A stretch of DNA of 64,000 nucleotides, from NCBI RefSeq assembly GCF_013391805.1, contig NZ_CP058364.1, positions 2,857,501 to 2,921,500 on the forward strand, read 5' to 3'. Source of the stretch: Galbibacter sp. BG1. GTDB lineage: Bacteria > Bacteroidota > Bacteroidia > Flavobacteriales > Flavobacteriaceae. The notes beneath the pieces are model-generated. The model was not told the DNA's origin. It ran no database searches and saw only the letters and a program-made list of their open reading frames with translations. Positions 29,514-39,687 of the stretch are shown here, piece after piece; the first letter of the stretch is position 1, and each line of letters opens with the position of its first letter. The position numbers and the translations under genes are program-made.

Positions 29514-29562
29514 ATGAGGTTTGGTGAAATCGTTTTAAGATTCGTCAAACCTCATATCTTTT
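29514..29562 (+). terminator. Hairpin after the adhesin/SprF/OmpA cassette
   Basis: ATGAGGTTTGGTGAA (29514-29528) pairs with TTCGTCAAACCTCAT (29541-29555) with two mismatches and a 12-nt loop. Only a short T-stretch follows, so the call is probable rather than certain. Confidence 0.6.
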
Positions 29563-29580
29563 ATCCGGTAAGATTGAATG

Positions 29581-29964
29581 CTAATTGATGGTATCTAGAT
29601 TTTCCTCAATTTCTGCATCTTCTTCTAATTCCAATTCCTCTAATTCCGACTCGATTTCTTCCAATTCCTCTATGGCTTCTTCTTGGGATTCTTCAATCCG
29701 TTCTTCATATTGGGTGTCTTCTACTACTTTTTCCTCAGCAAACAGACTTTTAGAAATAACTATTACCCCACATAAAATAGCAACACCTAGGAAAATATTT
29801 GGCATTAATTGTTTCTGGCCTTTAGAATATTTGTATTTCAGTATTAAAGCTAAAAGTAAAGCAATTAAAATTGGGATCAACGCTATGGTTCCCAAAGGTA
29901 AAATGGCAAATATAACAGCTATAACCAACGCAACAGCCGATAAAATAATTAAAGTGATTCTCAT
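29581..29964 (-). CDS. Small membrane protein with extremely acidic C-terminal tail
   Basis: 127 residues. Three hydrophobic segments lie in the first about 75 residues (LIILSAVALVIAVIFAIL, LIPILIALLLALILKY, IFLGVAILCGVIVIS). The last about 50 residues are nearly half Glu with regular Leu/Ile spacing (EAIEELEEIESELEELELEE), which predicts a charged coiled coil outside the membrane. No family was recognised. It begins 11 bp after the DUF3108 gene on the same strand, so the two are probably co-transcribed. Confidence 0.75.
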   Translation of the reverse strand: MRITLIILSAVALVIAVIFAILPLGTIALIPILIALLLALILKYKYSKGQKQLMPNIFLGVAILCGVIVISKSLFAEEKVVEDTQYEERIEESQEEAIEELEEIESELEELELEEDAEIEENLDTIN

Positions 29965-29975
29965 GGTTTTTAGAG

Positions 29976-30737
29976 TTAAAGTCCGCTTGCGGATGTTAAT
30001 TTTAGTTGTCCTGTGCCTACAGGAATATTGAATTTCATTTGTACAGGTATTTTTTTGTTATCGGCAGTCAACCAAATAAGATTTTCGTCTTTACCACGTA
30101 AGGCATCCGTCTTTGCAGAAACAGAAAGTTTGTAACAATTTTTTTTCCCCAAAGGGCCAGCGTCTACTGTTTCATTTCCCATATACTTTATTTTAACTGG
30201 AAATTCCTTATTGTCGAAAAGTATAGTAACATTGTTGTAATTACCGGTTTGCATATTTCCGAAATTTAAATTACGCAACTGGTAAATAGTGGAAACGATG
30301 TCGCTAGTATTGGCGCCTATTTTTAAAGTACGGGTCTGGTCTTTGATATTTTTCTTATTCAGTACGCTCTTTACGGTTCCTTTGGAATAACTAAAACTGT
30401 ATTTCAATTGTTTTTTATAACCACCTTCATCAATATCCCTTTTGTATAATATTGGCTTTAGGGTTTTTGGATTTACGTAAGATTCGTAAATATCACGTAT
30501 CTTAAAATAAGAATCCCATTTGGAAAAAGTAATGGCTTTGCACCTTAAATTGAGAAGTGTGGATTTGGACGTTTTAATTTCCGAAGTTTCCATGGTTACT
30601 TGCGCAAACGTTGTTAAAAGACCGCTCATATTGTAGGAAGCGGTGTAAACAAGTTTTTCGTTTGGCTTGCTGGTAGTGTTTTCTTGAGCCAAACACATCA
30701 TACCAGTTAGCATGATGGCATAAAGAATTTTTTTCAT
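29976..30737 (-). CDS. Exported DUF3108 domain protein
   Basis: 253 residues with a Sec signal (MKKILYAIMLTGMMCLAQ). The body resembles the DUF3108 family: KLVYTASYNMSGLLTTFAQV, then YFKIRDIYESYVNPKTLKP and PVKIKYMGNETVDAG, LIWLTADNKKIPVQM. It is predicted as a beta-rich periplasmic protein with a lipocalin/LolA-like look. The function is unproven. It is divergent from tamB, and the 240 bp between them holds the promoters of both. Confidence 0.85.
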   Translation of the reverse strand: MKKILYAIMLTGMMCLAQENTTSKPNEKLVYTASYNMSGLLTTFAQVTMETSEIKTSKSTLLNLRCKAITFSKWDSYFKIRDIYESYVNPKTLKPILYKRDIDEGGYKKQLKYSFSYSKGTVKSVLNKKNIKDQTRTLKIGANTSDIVSTIYQLRNLNFGNMQTGNYNNVTILFDNKEFPVKIKYMGNETVDAGPLGKKNCYKLSVSAKTDALRGKDENLIWLTADNKKIPVQMKFNIPVGTGQLKLTSASGL

Positions 30738-30977
30738 CAGGTTAGATTGTTTTAGGGCTATGGGTTGGTTTAAATTTTTTGATTAAATACATTTTATTCG
30801 GTGTTTTTTAATATTGTTAGGCGTTGCTAAATAACAAAAAAAGCAATTACAAAAATCATCCTTAATTTTATTTTTTATAAATTCAATAAGAAGGGAGATA
30901 TTTAATAGTATATGATTAGAAAGTTCTTTCTTGAACGTATATTTGTTATAGCTCTAATAGGAAATGAGTGCGAATAG

Positions 30978-33900
30978 ATGCCGAAAAAACAACATTTTAT
31001 AAAATCTAAATTTTTAAGAGTCTTTCTTAGAATTCTTACGGGTTTAATAGTACTTTTTTTCGTGCTGGTGCTTGTTATTAGAAGTCCATGGGGACAAAAT
31101 CTCATTGTTAATAAAGCCGTCAATTACTTATCAAGTAAGATAGGGACTGAAGTCGCTATCGATAAATTGTATCTCACCTTTTCTGGAAATTTAACTGCGG
31201 AAGGAATTTACATTGAAGATGAGAAAGGAGATACCCTCGTATATTCTAAAAAATTGGAGGCCTTTGTGGCTTTATTGCCATTAATTCGGGGTACAGAAAT
31301 AGATATTAACTATATCGATTGGTCTGGATTAAAAGCAACGGTGACGCGGGACACTTTAGGAAGATTTAATTTTGATTATATCGTAGAAGCTTTCGCAACA
31401 GCAGATACTACCAAGCTTGATACTACTGCTAGCGATACCAAATTCAATCTTGGGAAAATTAAATTACAGGATATTGATATTACCTACGATGATAAAATCA
31501 CCGGAATCGACCTGAAATCAAAACTTGGTAAGATTGATGCAAATATTGAGGTATTCGATTTGGATGCATTACGTTTTGAAGTAGATGGATTCGACTTCGA
31601 AGGGGGCACCATTGAGTACGTTCAGGGAATATCTTATAGGGAAGATCCCGATACCACTTCTGCCGCCACGTTGCCCATATTAAGTTTGGAGGATATAAAT
31701 TTTATGGATATTACTGCGCAATATACTGTAACCGAAGCGCAAACAAATCTATCGGTTTATGTGGACGAACTTACTTTAGACTTGCCAAATCTCGATCTAA
31801 ATACTCAAGAAATAGAACTCAATGAATTCATCTTGAATAATTCCAAGATAAGTTATGTAGATCAAAGTCAGCCGGAAAAGAAGGATGAAAAAGTTCAGGA
31901 AACCGGGCAGGGGCAATCATTTTCTTGGCCAGATTGGAATATAACCTCCAATGTTATTGCTTTAGAAAATAACGAAATTATTTATAAGGTAAACGATTCC
32001 ATTGTTCCTGAAAATGCATTCAATCCATCCAATATTCAATTAAAGCAGTTAAATCTATTTTTGGAAGATTTTGAATACGAACCAGAAATGGCAAAAGGTG
32101 ATTTAACGGAATTATCATTTATTGAAAACGGTAATTTCCAGTTAAAAGGGCTTAATTTTCAAATGGACTTAACCAATGAAGTCCTTTCCCTTGCCAATCT
32201 TAACGCTGAGACCGGAAGAAGCCGTTTATCTGGGGAAGTATCCATGAAATTCCCTTCCGTAGATGCTTTTATAAATTCCTTTGAACGTACTTTTATGGAT
32301 ATTTCCATTCCCGAAGTTCAATTCAACATAAAAGATGTCTATTATTTCCAGCCTGCCTTAAAAGACAATAAGTATTTGGACTCCCTTTCTCAACGGAATA
32401 TTTCTGGTGCCTTGGCATTGTCTGGAACTTTAGATAGTTTAAATATTAATGAAACCAACCTAAACTGGGGTGAAGATACGCAGATAAGGCTGAATGGTAG
32501 CGTTACATCTGTAACCGAAACAGATAGCCTTTATCTCACCCTATCACAAATGGAAGCGCGAACTTTACGTAAGGATGTATTGAAATTTCTGGATGAAGAT
32601 TCCTTGGGTATTTCCATTCCAGATACAATTCAGTTATCGGGGAATCTTACTGGAAATCTTCAGCAAATAAAGACTAAAACAACCTTACGGACTTCCGACG
32701 GAGTGGTACGGTTAAACGGAAGGTACACCGATTTGAATGAGATTTCATTTGATGCCAACCTCGGTGTAAGAAGATTGGATTTAGGAAAGATTTTAAAGAA
32801 CGATAAGTTGGGGACGCTTTCTTTCCGCATCAAAACCTCGGGAAAAGGAAATACTTTAAATACCTTAAATGCAGAGTTGTCTTCAGAATTTGATTCCTTG
32901 GTTTACAGTGGATATGATTTTTCTTCCTTAAAATTAGACGGAAAAGTAACCAATGGAGAGGGCGATGTGAATTTAGTTTTTAAAGACAATAATTTAGATG
33001 TTATTTTAGATACCCATATGGTATTGGATTCTGTAAAATCCAAGTTCGATATTTTTTTAAATGTAAAGGGTGCCGATCTTTACAAACTGGGTATCACAAA
33101 TAATGACGTCCGCACAGGATTTAAGTTGAGAGCCGATTATAAAGGGGATTTCTCCAATTTCCGATTAGATGGGGATATTTCCGAAGGAGTGGTGGTTTAT
33201 AAAAACCAATCGTACAATATAGGGGACTTCGATTTTTTTACGAGTATTCAAGAAGAAAATACAGAATTACAGATAAACAGCCTCGTGCTGGATGCCAATT
33301 TAAAATCGAATAGCAATCCCGCTGTGTTAACTGAAGCTTTGCAAGAGCAGTTTTATCACTATTGGAAAGACACTGCTTTTGTCGATAGCAGTAGGGTAGA
33401 AAAAATGATATATACCCAAATGGATATGAGGGTAAAAGTGCGAAAAACTCCAGCACTCAGTGAAGTGTATTTTCCTGGCATAGAAGAAATGGATTCGCTA
33501 ACGGTAGTATTAAAGTTCGATGAAGAGCAGCGTACCGTAAATGCAGATTTAAGTATTCCATTTTTGCAATATAATGGAAGTAAGATAGATAGTCTAAATT
33601 TAGATATTAACGGAACTGAAAATACGATTGATTTTAACCTTGGATGGCGCGGAATAAATGCCGATCCCATTGCTATTGGCACCACGAGTTTGAATGGGGT
33701 ATTGAAAAACAAAATCTTAAATCTTTCTTTTCAAAGTTTATCGGAAGATGAAATGGTGGCCAAAATAAATTCCGAAATGCAATTTAAGGGGGATACCATA
33801 CAATATTCCATAACCCCTGATCAATTAATTCTCAATAGAAAAAATTGGAGCATTCCAGCCAATAATAAAATAAGGTATGCCAAAAAATATATCGATGTGG

Positions 33901-36092
33901 AAAACTTCGATATTTCCAATGGAAATCAAAAAGTGAGTATTTTGAAGACTACCAACGAAGATGGAAAGGAAAAAATTGGTGCTTCTTTCGATAATTTTAC
34001 GCTAAGCACACTTCTCAGTATTTTAAATCCCGAAGAGCCAATTGCCAAAGGAATTGTAAAAGGAAATTTAAACATAGAAGATCCTTTTGGAAATGCGGGT
34101 TTACAAGCAGATTTAAGAATAAACAACCTTCAGGTGGTGCAAGTGCCTTTGGGAACACTTTCCTTGGAAGCTTCTTCAGAAAATTACAGTGATTACACTT
34201 TCGATTTAGCCCTAAAAGAAGGCAATATCGATCTGGATTTAACGGGTAACTACGTTGCGCAAAGTGAAAATGCCTTATTGGATCTCGATTTGAAGCTGAA
34301 CGATTTTAAAATGAAAGCGATAGAAGGTTTCGTGCCCGATGAAATTGCGAATGCTAAAGGAAGCATTACAGGATCTGCCAAACTTACTGGAACCACCACC
34401 GAACCTATTTACAATGGAAAACTTAATTTTGAAGGCGTGGAGATGTTAGTTCAACAACTTAATTCCATGTTTTATATCGACAAGGAGTCACTTACTTTTA
34501 ATAATGATCGATTCGATCTGGAAAACTTCAGTATTAAAGATAAAGATGGAAATAACTTTAACCTAAGCGGGGCCATACTTACCGAAAACCTTACCAATCC
34601 AAGTTTCGATTTAAAACTCAAGGCAGATAATTTTCAAATCCTCAATTCAACAAAAGAAGATAACGAACTTTTTTATGGGAAGGTTGGATTAACTACAGAT
34701 ATTAGCATTCAAGGAGATCTTGAAGTACCAAAAATAAGTGGCGATCTTAAGATAAATGAAGGTTCTACATTTACGGTGGTGGTACCAGAATCGCAATTGG
34801 ATATTAACGAGAGGGAAGGAGTTGTACTTTTTGTAAACAGGAGTAATGAAAACGATATTTTAACCCGTAGGGAAGCACAGCAACCCACTACCAATGTTCT
34901 TGAAAATTTCGATATAGATACCAAAGTAGCCATTGGGAAAGAGTCTACTTTCAAAATTATTATAAACGAACGAACAGGTGATAATTTACAAGTCTCTGGA
35001 ACGGGCAAATTTAATTTTAAGATGGAGCCCAATGGTAGAACCACCCTTTCTGGACAATACGAAGTGAATAACGGGCATTATGAAGCGAGTTTGTACAATA
35101 TTGTAAAACGTAAGTTCGACATTGCTGAAGGCAGCAGGATTTCTTGGAATGGAGATCCACTGGAGGCTTCTTTAGACATTAAGGCCGTATACAATGTAAA
35201 AACCACTGCAGATGCTTTAATGGCAACCCAGACAACAGATCTCAAACCAAGTGATATGACTGCTTACCGCAGAAAACTACCATTTATGGTGTATTTAAAT
35301 GTCGATGGGGAATTATTAGATCCAGAGCTTTCTTTTCAATTGGATATGCCAGAAGACGATCAAGGAGCAGCTGGAGGCGCTATTTATGGTTATCTAGAAC
35401 AGTTGAACAGTCAAGAGGAAGAACTCAATAAACAGGTGTTTTCCTTATTGGTAATGGGTAGCTTTTTCCCTTCCAGCGGTAGTAGTGGAAGTACTGGAGG
35501 CCCGGCTTCCATTGCCCGGGATAATATAAACGATGTTTTGTCGGGCCAACTTAATTCCATTTCAGACAAGATTATGGGAGATACTGGGATACAATTGGAT
35601 TTTGGATTGGATAGTTATACCGACTATCAAACAAATTCCGGAAGAACAGAATTGGATATTAATGCTAGCAAGAGCTTGTTTAACGACCGTTTGGTTGTGC
35701 AAGTGGGTAGCGAAGTAGATGTACAGGGCAGTAGCCAAAACTCAAATGGAAATGCGCCGGTAATTGGAAATGTTGGTTTGGAATATTTAATTACCGAGGA
35801 TGGAAGGTACCGATTACGTGGTTACCGAAAAAATAAATTTGAAGGGATTGTAGACGGAGAAATTATTGTTACGGGTTTATCTATTATTTTTAATAAAGAG
35901 TTTAATAAATTTAAAAATCTTTGGAAAAAACAAGTACAAGAAGAAATTGAAAAAAACAGTAAGAATAGCGAAGGGAATAAAGATGAAAATTCGCCAGAAA
36001 GTAAACCTCAGTCAACTTCAAAAGTAGATGAAAAAGACAAAAACACTGAGGCCGAAAAAGAAAAGAATGAACCGAATAAAGAGCAGAAGTAA
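30978..36092 (+). CDS. tamB: TamB family translocation/assembly protein (DUF490)
   Basis: 1704 residues. One N-terminal transmembrane anchor (ILTGLIVLFFVLVLVIR, about residues 19-36) is followed by a very long beta-rich AsmA-like periplasmic region. The C-terminal about 450 residues carry the conserved TamB (DUF490) domain: DLEVPKISGDLKINEGS, GKESTFKIIINERTGDNL, LSGQYEVNNGHYEASLYN, LDIKAVYNVKTTA. The C-terminus ends in a Lys/Glu/Asn-rich tail of about 50 residues. TamB bridges the inner membrane to a BamA-family partner and has been linked to phospholipid transport or outer membrane protein insertion. The partner gene follows with no gap. Confidence 0.93.
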   Translation: MPKKQHFIKSKFLRVFLRILTGLIVLFFVLVLVIRSPWGQNLIVNKAVNYLSSKIGTEVAIDKLYLTFSGNLTAEGIYIEDEKGDTLVYSKKLEAFVALLPLIRGTEIDINYIDWSGLKATVTRDTLGRFNFDYIVEAFATADTTKLDTTASDTKFNLGKIKLQDIDITYDDKITGIDLKSKLGKIDANIEVFDLDALRFEVDGFDFEGGTIEYVQGISYREDPDTTSAATLPILSLEDINFMDITAQYTVTEAQTNLSVYVDELTLDLPNLDLNTQEIELNEFILNNSKISYVDQSQPEKKDEKVQETGQGQSFSWPDWNITSNVIALENNEIIYKVNDSIVPENAFNPSNIQLKQLNLFLEDFEYEPEMAKGDLTELSFIENGNFQLKGLNFQMDLTNEVLSLANLNAETGRSRLSGEVSMKFPSVDAFINSFERTFMDISIPEVQFNIKDVYYFQPALKDNKYLDSLSQRNISGALALSGTLDSLNINETNLNWGEDTQIRLNGSVTSVTETDSLYLTLSQMEARTLRKDVLKFLDEDSLGISIPDTIQLSGNLTGNLQQIKTKTTLRTSDGVVRLNGRYTDLNEISFDANLGVRRLDLGKILKNDKLGTLSFRIKTSGKGNTLNTLNAELSSEFDSLVYSGYDFSSLKLDGKVTNGEGDVNLVFKDNNLDVILDTHMVLDSVKSKFDIFLNVKGADLYKLGITNNDVRTGFKLRADYKGDFSNFRLDGDISEGVVVYKNQSYNIGDFDFFTSIQEENTELQINSLVLDANLKSNSNPAVLTEALQEQFYHYWKDTAFVDSSRVEKMIYTQMDMRVKVRKTPALSEVYFPGIEEMDSLTVVLKFDEEQRTVNADLSIPFLQYNGSKIDSLNLDINGTENTIDFNLGWRGINADPIAIGTTSLNGVLKNKILNLSFQSLSEDEMVAKINSEMQFKGDTIQYSITPDQLILNRKNWSIPANNKIRYAKKYIDVENFDISNGNQKVSILKTTNEDGKEKIGASFDNFTLSTLLSILNPEEPIAKGIVKGNLNIEDPFGNAGLQADLRINNLQVVQVPLGTLSLEASSENYSDYTFDLALKEGNIDLDLTGNYVAQSENALLDLDLKLNDFKMKAIEGFVPDEIANAKGSITGSAKLTGTTTEPIYNGKLNFEGVEMLVQQLNSMFYIDKESLTFNNDRFDLENFSIKDKDGNNFNLSGAILTENLTNPSFDLKLKADNFQILNSTKEDNELFYGKVGLTTDISIQGDLEVPKISGDLKINEGSTFTVVVPESQLDINEREGVVLFVNRSNENDILTRREAQQPTTNVLENFDIDTKVAIGKESTFKIIINERTGDNLQVSGTGKFNFKMEPNGRTTLSGQYEVNNGHYEASLYNIVKRKFDIAEGSRISWNGDPLEASLDIKAVYNVKTTADALMATQTTDLKPSDMTAYRRKLPFMVYLNVDGELLDPELSFQLDMPEDDQGAAGGAIYGYLEQLNSQEEELNKQVFSLLVMGSFFPSSGSSGSTGGPASIARDNINDVLSGQLNSISDKIMGDTGIQLDFGLDSYTDYQTNSGRTELDINASKSLFNDRLVVQVGSEVDVQGSSQNSNGNAPVIGNVGLEYLITEDGRYRLRGYRKNKFEGIVDGEIIVTGLSIIFNKEFNKFKNLWKKQVQEEIEKNSKNSEGNKDENSPESKPQSTSKVDEKDKNTEAEKEKNEPNKEQK

Positions 36093-38369
36093 TTGAAAAA
36101 TACCATACCATCATACTATTTTTTTGGATTGTTGATTTCCATTTTGTTGCTGCATGCGTGTAGTGTAAAGAAGTACATCCCCGAAGATGAAGCGCTTTAC
36201 ACTGGCGCAGAAATCAATTTCAAAACTGAAACCAAAATAGAAGACAAAGATGATATAGAAGCGGAGCTCAATGGCCTTTTAAGGCCTGAGCCAAATTCTA
36301 AATTTCTAGGAGTTCGGTGGGGACTGCTAACACATTATAAGAACCAGAAAGAGAAACCGGGATTTATTAATAAATATTTAAACAAGAAAATAGGGGAGGA
36401 ACCTGTTTACCTTTCCAATGTAGATGTTACCAAAACAGAAGACCTCATTCAAAACCGACTTGAGAATCGTGGTTTTTTCAATAATATCATTTCCGCTACT
36501 GTAGATAAAAAGAAAAAAACGGCCTCTACGGTTTATCAAGTGGAGGTTTCCAAACCTTATGTATTGGAGACCCTGAGTTTAGATGCTGACAGCTTGGCGG
36601 TATCCGATTCTATTCAGAAATCCTTGGATGAAACCTTGTTAAAAAAGGGTTCAAGGTTCGATTTGGCGTTATTTAAAAAGGAAAGACAACGTATTGATAC
36701 CTATTTAAAGGCCAAAGGATATTATAATTTTAATGATGATTTTTTAATTTTTGAAGCCGATACCAATCAATATGACACTAAGAAGTTCGATTTATACCTG
36801 AGATTTAAACAGGAAACCCCGGGAAAATCTAAAATTCCCTATAAATTGAATTCGGTTAAGGTATATGCCAATTATTCGGTGGAAACCGAAAATGTTTCCC
36901 AAGACACCGTAACTATTGATGGTGTGGATTACATACAGCACGACGATTTTTTTAAGCCGGAAAGATTAGACCCTTTTGTGCTGTTGGATTCCGGTCAATA
37001 TTACAATCCACAAACTTCTAAATTTACCAGTAACCGACTTTCAAAAATCGGTATCTATAAATATACTACCATTCGCTACGACAAAGTAAAACCTTTTGAA
37101 GAGGGCGATAGTATAGGCCTCTTGGACGCTAAAATATTATTATCCCCAAGAAGTAAACATTCGTTAAGGGCGGAAATACAGGCAAATTCAAAATCGAATA
37201 ACTATGTTGGGCCTGCCTTGGCGCTTACCTATACCAATAGAAACATTTTTGACGGAGGGGAAATATTTAGTGTTTCTCCACGTTTCGGGTACGAAAAGCA
37301 AATAGCCGGAGGAAGCAATGCGGGGTTAACCAGTTTACAGCTCGGATTAAAGACCGATCTTATCTTTCCGAGGATCTTGTTTCCATATAAATTTGATTAT
37401 GGATTTCAATATGAAGTCCCGAAAACAAAAATTAGTTTGGGACTGGAGTATTTGGATCGGGAAGAATTTTACACAACTACGTCCATTCTGGCAACATTTG
37501 GATATACATGGAATGCCAATCGCTTTGTGTATCACGAATTGACTCCGCTTAGTTTTAACTACAGTAGCTTATCGAATGTTTCTGATGAATTTAACGATAT
37601 TCTTACTGCAAATCCGTTTTTGGCACGAAGTTTCGATCAGAAATTTATAGCCGGACTTACTTATGGATTTGTATACAATGAGATTTCTGATATTAAAAAA
37701 CGAAACCCAATATATTTTGCTGCTAATTTTGAAATTGCTGGGAATGTTTTGGATTTACTCAGTAGGGATCCAAATGAAGAAGGAGTAAAAGAAGTATTGG
37801 GGTTGGAGTATGCCCAATTTGTAAGAACTGATGTTGATTTTAGGTATCAGTACCGAATAAGCAAAGAACAGGCTTTGGTGGCCCGTTTGTTTGGAGGGAT
37901 AGGAATTGCCTATGGAAATTCGGAAACCATGCCCTACGCAAGACAGTATTATTCTGGAGGACCTTTTAGTGTACGTGCCTTTAGAATTAGGTCTCTGGGG
38001 CCTGGTACGTACACAGTACCAGAAGATGAAGAAACTGATCAGACCTTTTTAGATCAAACCGGTGATATTCGTTTGGAAGCGAATTTAGAATACAGATTTC
38101 CACTGGTTTCATTCGTAAAGGGAGCGTTGTTTGCAGATGCTGGGAATGTTTGGTTGCGAAAGGAGAATACGGAAATTTCTGGAGGGGAGATTTCTTCCGG
38201 ATTTTTAAAAGAGCTCGGGGTTGGTGTAGGTGCGGGCGTACGCGTGGATATTCAAGGGTTTGTAATTCGTTTCGATCTGGCGGCCCCGATTCATAAACCC
38301 TTTGAGAGACGTTATAATTTTGATCTAAACAATCCCATTTTAAACTTTGCTTTTGGATATCCTTTTTAA
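36093..38369 (+). CDS. tamL: TamL: BamA/TamA-family outer membrane lipoprotein
   Basis: 758 residues, TTG start placed directly after the tamB stop codon (TAA then TTG), so translation is probably coupled. The start is supported by the signal peptide and lipobox that follow it (ILLLHACSVKKYIPEDEALY, Cys23). POTRA-like domains (about 30-370) precede a 16-strand-type barrel with the Omp85 motif region (YYSGGPFSVRAFRIRSLGPG, LEYRFPLVSFVKGALFADAG). TamL is the lipidated TamA counterpart known in Bacteroidota and acts with TamB at the outer membrane. Confidence 0.9.
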   Translation: MKNTIPSYYFFGLLISILLLHACSVKKYIPEDEALYTGAEINFKTETKIEDKDDIEAELNGLLRPEPNSKFLGVRWGLLTHYKNQKEKPGFINKYLNKKIGEEPVYLSNVDVTKTEDLIQNRLENRGFFNNIISATVDKKKKTASTVYQVEVSKPYVLETLSLDADSLAVSDSIQKSLDETLLKKGSRFDLALFKKERQRIDTYLKAKGYYNFNDDFLIFEADTNQYDTKKFDLYLRFKQETPGKSKIPYKLNSVKVYANYSVETENVSQDTVTIDGVDYIQHDDFFKPERLDPFVLLDSGQYYNPQTSKFTSNRLSKIGIYKYTTIRYDKVKPFEEGDSIGLLDAKILLSPRSKHSLRAEIQANSKSNNYVGPALALTYTNRNIFDGGEIFSVSPRFGYEKQIAGGSNAGLTSLQLGLKTDLIFPRILFPYKFDYGFQYEVPKTKISLGLEYLDREEFYTTTSILATFGYTWNANRFVYHELTPLSFNYSSLSNVSDEFNDILTANPFLARSFDQKFIAGLTYGFVYNEISDIKKRNPIYFAANFEIAGNVLDLLSRDPNEEGVKEVLGLEYAQFVRTDVDFRYQYRISKEQALVARLFGGIGIAYGNSETMPYARQYYSGGPFSVRAFRIRSLGPGTYTVPEDEETDQTFLDQTGDIRLEANLEYRFPLVSFVKGALFADAGNVWLRKENTEISGGEISSGFLKELGVGVGAGVRVDIQGFVIRFDLAAPIHKPFERRYNFDLNNPILNFAFGYPF

Positions 38370-38376
38370 AAACGAA

Positions 38377-38877
38377 TCAATATTTATTATCTAATATCGA
38401 GTTGAACTCAGAAAATTTCTCATCTTCTGCCATTCGTTTTATTTTATCTGCATCAAAATTTCCTTTTAAATAGAGCAATGAATTGTTGTTGCCCTTACTG
38501 TTGTGCAATATAATTTGTTTTATGGTATTGCCCTGTTCTTTAACAGTTAGTAAACTCCTGTTTTCTTCGTTGTTTTTTCGAAAAATATCAGAGTATCCAC
38601 TTTTGGTGATTTTATCTATTTCGGTGTTGATTTGTTGATTTCTAAGGGAGGAACTAGAGGGGAGGTTCATAAAGCGAATATCCGACACATTTTTCATTAC
38701 GTCATTCATTTCTGGGGATAAATTTCCAAGAATGGAATACATAAACTTCGGCACCTGAACAGCCGTTACATTGGTATCGTTTTTATGTTTATCGTAGAAG
38801 CTTTCTACAGAACTTCCGCAGGAAACAGCTAAAAAAGTAATTAGGAGGAGGCTTACGAATAGGTGTTTTTTAAACAT
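38377..38877 (-). CDS. DUF4252 family lipoprotein
   Basis: 166 residues. The lipoprotein signal has its lipobox at Cys20 (LLITFLAVSCGSSVESFYDK). The remainder resembles DUF4252 proteins (VPKFMYSILGNLSPEMNDVM, ENRSLLTVKEQGNTIKQIIL). The function is unknown. It is convergent with tamL with only 7 bp between stop codons and 33 bp downstream of the pseudouridine synthase gene on the same strand. Confidence 0.85.
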   Translation of the reverse strand: MFKKHLFVSLLLITFLAVSCGSSVESFYDKHKNDTNVTAVQVPKFMYSILGNLSPEMNDVMKNVSDIRFMNLPSSSSLRNQQINTEIDKITKSGYSDIFRKNNEENRSLLTVKEQGNTIKQIILHNSKGNNNSLLYLKGNFDADKIKRMAEDEKFSEFNSILDNKY

Positions 38878-38910
38878 AACGCTTTCATTTCCTTAAAGAT
38901 AGTAAAAAAA

Positions 38911-39603
38911 TCAAGAGCATGCGTTCCAAAGGGAATCATTGGGTAAGGGGGCTGTAATACTAATTTCTTCCTTTTTAACAGGGTGGGTAAAGGTAAGTTG
39001 TCGTGCATGTAAATGAATGCTTGCATCTTTATTGCTTCTATCAAAACCGTATTTTAAATCCCCTTTTACGGGGCAGCCAATGGAAGAGAGCTGGGAACGG
39101 ATTTGATGATGGCGCCCGGTTTCCAAATCGATCTCCAATAAATAAAAATTATCCAGTGTTTTTATGGTTCTATAATGAAGAATGGCATTTTTACTATCGG
39201 GGACTTCATTTTTATGCGCGTAAGATTTATTTTGTTTCGCATTTCTCTTCATCCAATGGATTAAGGTATCTGCAGCATTTGTAGGTTTATTTTTTACCAA
39301 GGCCCAATAGGTTTTTTTTGCATCTTTTTGCTGAAAAAGTTTGTTAAGCCTGGGCAATGCTTTTGAAGTCTTTGCGAATAAAACAATGCCCGTTGTTGGT
39401 CTATCCAAGCGGTGGACCACTCCCAAATATACGTTGCCAGGTTTGTTGTATTTATCTTTTAAATAGCTTTTAACCACTTCAGAGAGCGGTTTATCTCCCG
39501 TTTTATCACCCTGTACAATATCCCCGGCACGTTTATTGACCACGATGATATGATTGTCTTCAAATAAAACTTGGAGATTATTTTTGTCGGAATGTTCAGC
39601 CAT
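38911..39603 (-). CDS. RluA-family RNA pseudouridine synthase
   Basis: 230 residues. The catalytic motif HRLDRPTTGIVLFAKT contains the essential Asp. Family blocks II and III follow, including ETGRHHQIRSQLSSIGCPV. It lacks an N-terminal S4 domain, as is usual for the short RluA/TruC-like members. It isomerises specific uridines in rRNA or tRNA; the target site cannot be read from sequence. It lies 84 bp downstream of panB on the same strand. Confidence 0.93.
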   Translation of the reverse strand: MAEHSDKNNLQVLFEDNHIIVVNKRAGDIVQGDKTGDKPLSEVVKSYLKDKYNKPGNVYLGVVHRLDRPTTGIVLFAKTSKALPRLNKLFQQKDAKKTYWALVKNKPTNAADTLIHWMKRNAKQNKSYAHKNEVPDSKNAILHYRTIKTLDNFYLLEIDLETGRHHQIRSQLSSIGCPVKGDLKYGFDRSNKDASIHLHARQLTFTHPVKKEEISITAPLPNDSLWNACS

Positions 39604-39687
39604 TTCAGATACCGTGAATAGTTAAATTGTAATGAGATCGATGGTGTTGGAGGTTAATCACAATGTTTACAATTGCTAGAAGTTCGT

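Noticed and set aside
29585-30031. 148-aa Ser-rich plus-strand ORF
   Set aside because: Antisense shadow of the Glu-rich tail (GAA/GAG read as TTC/CTC and Ser codons).
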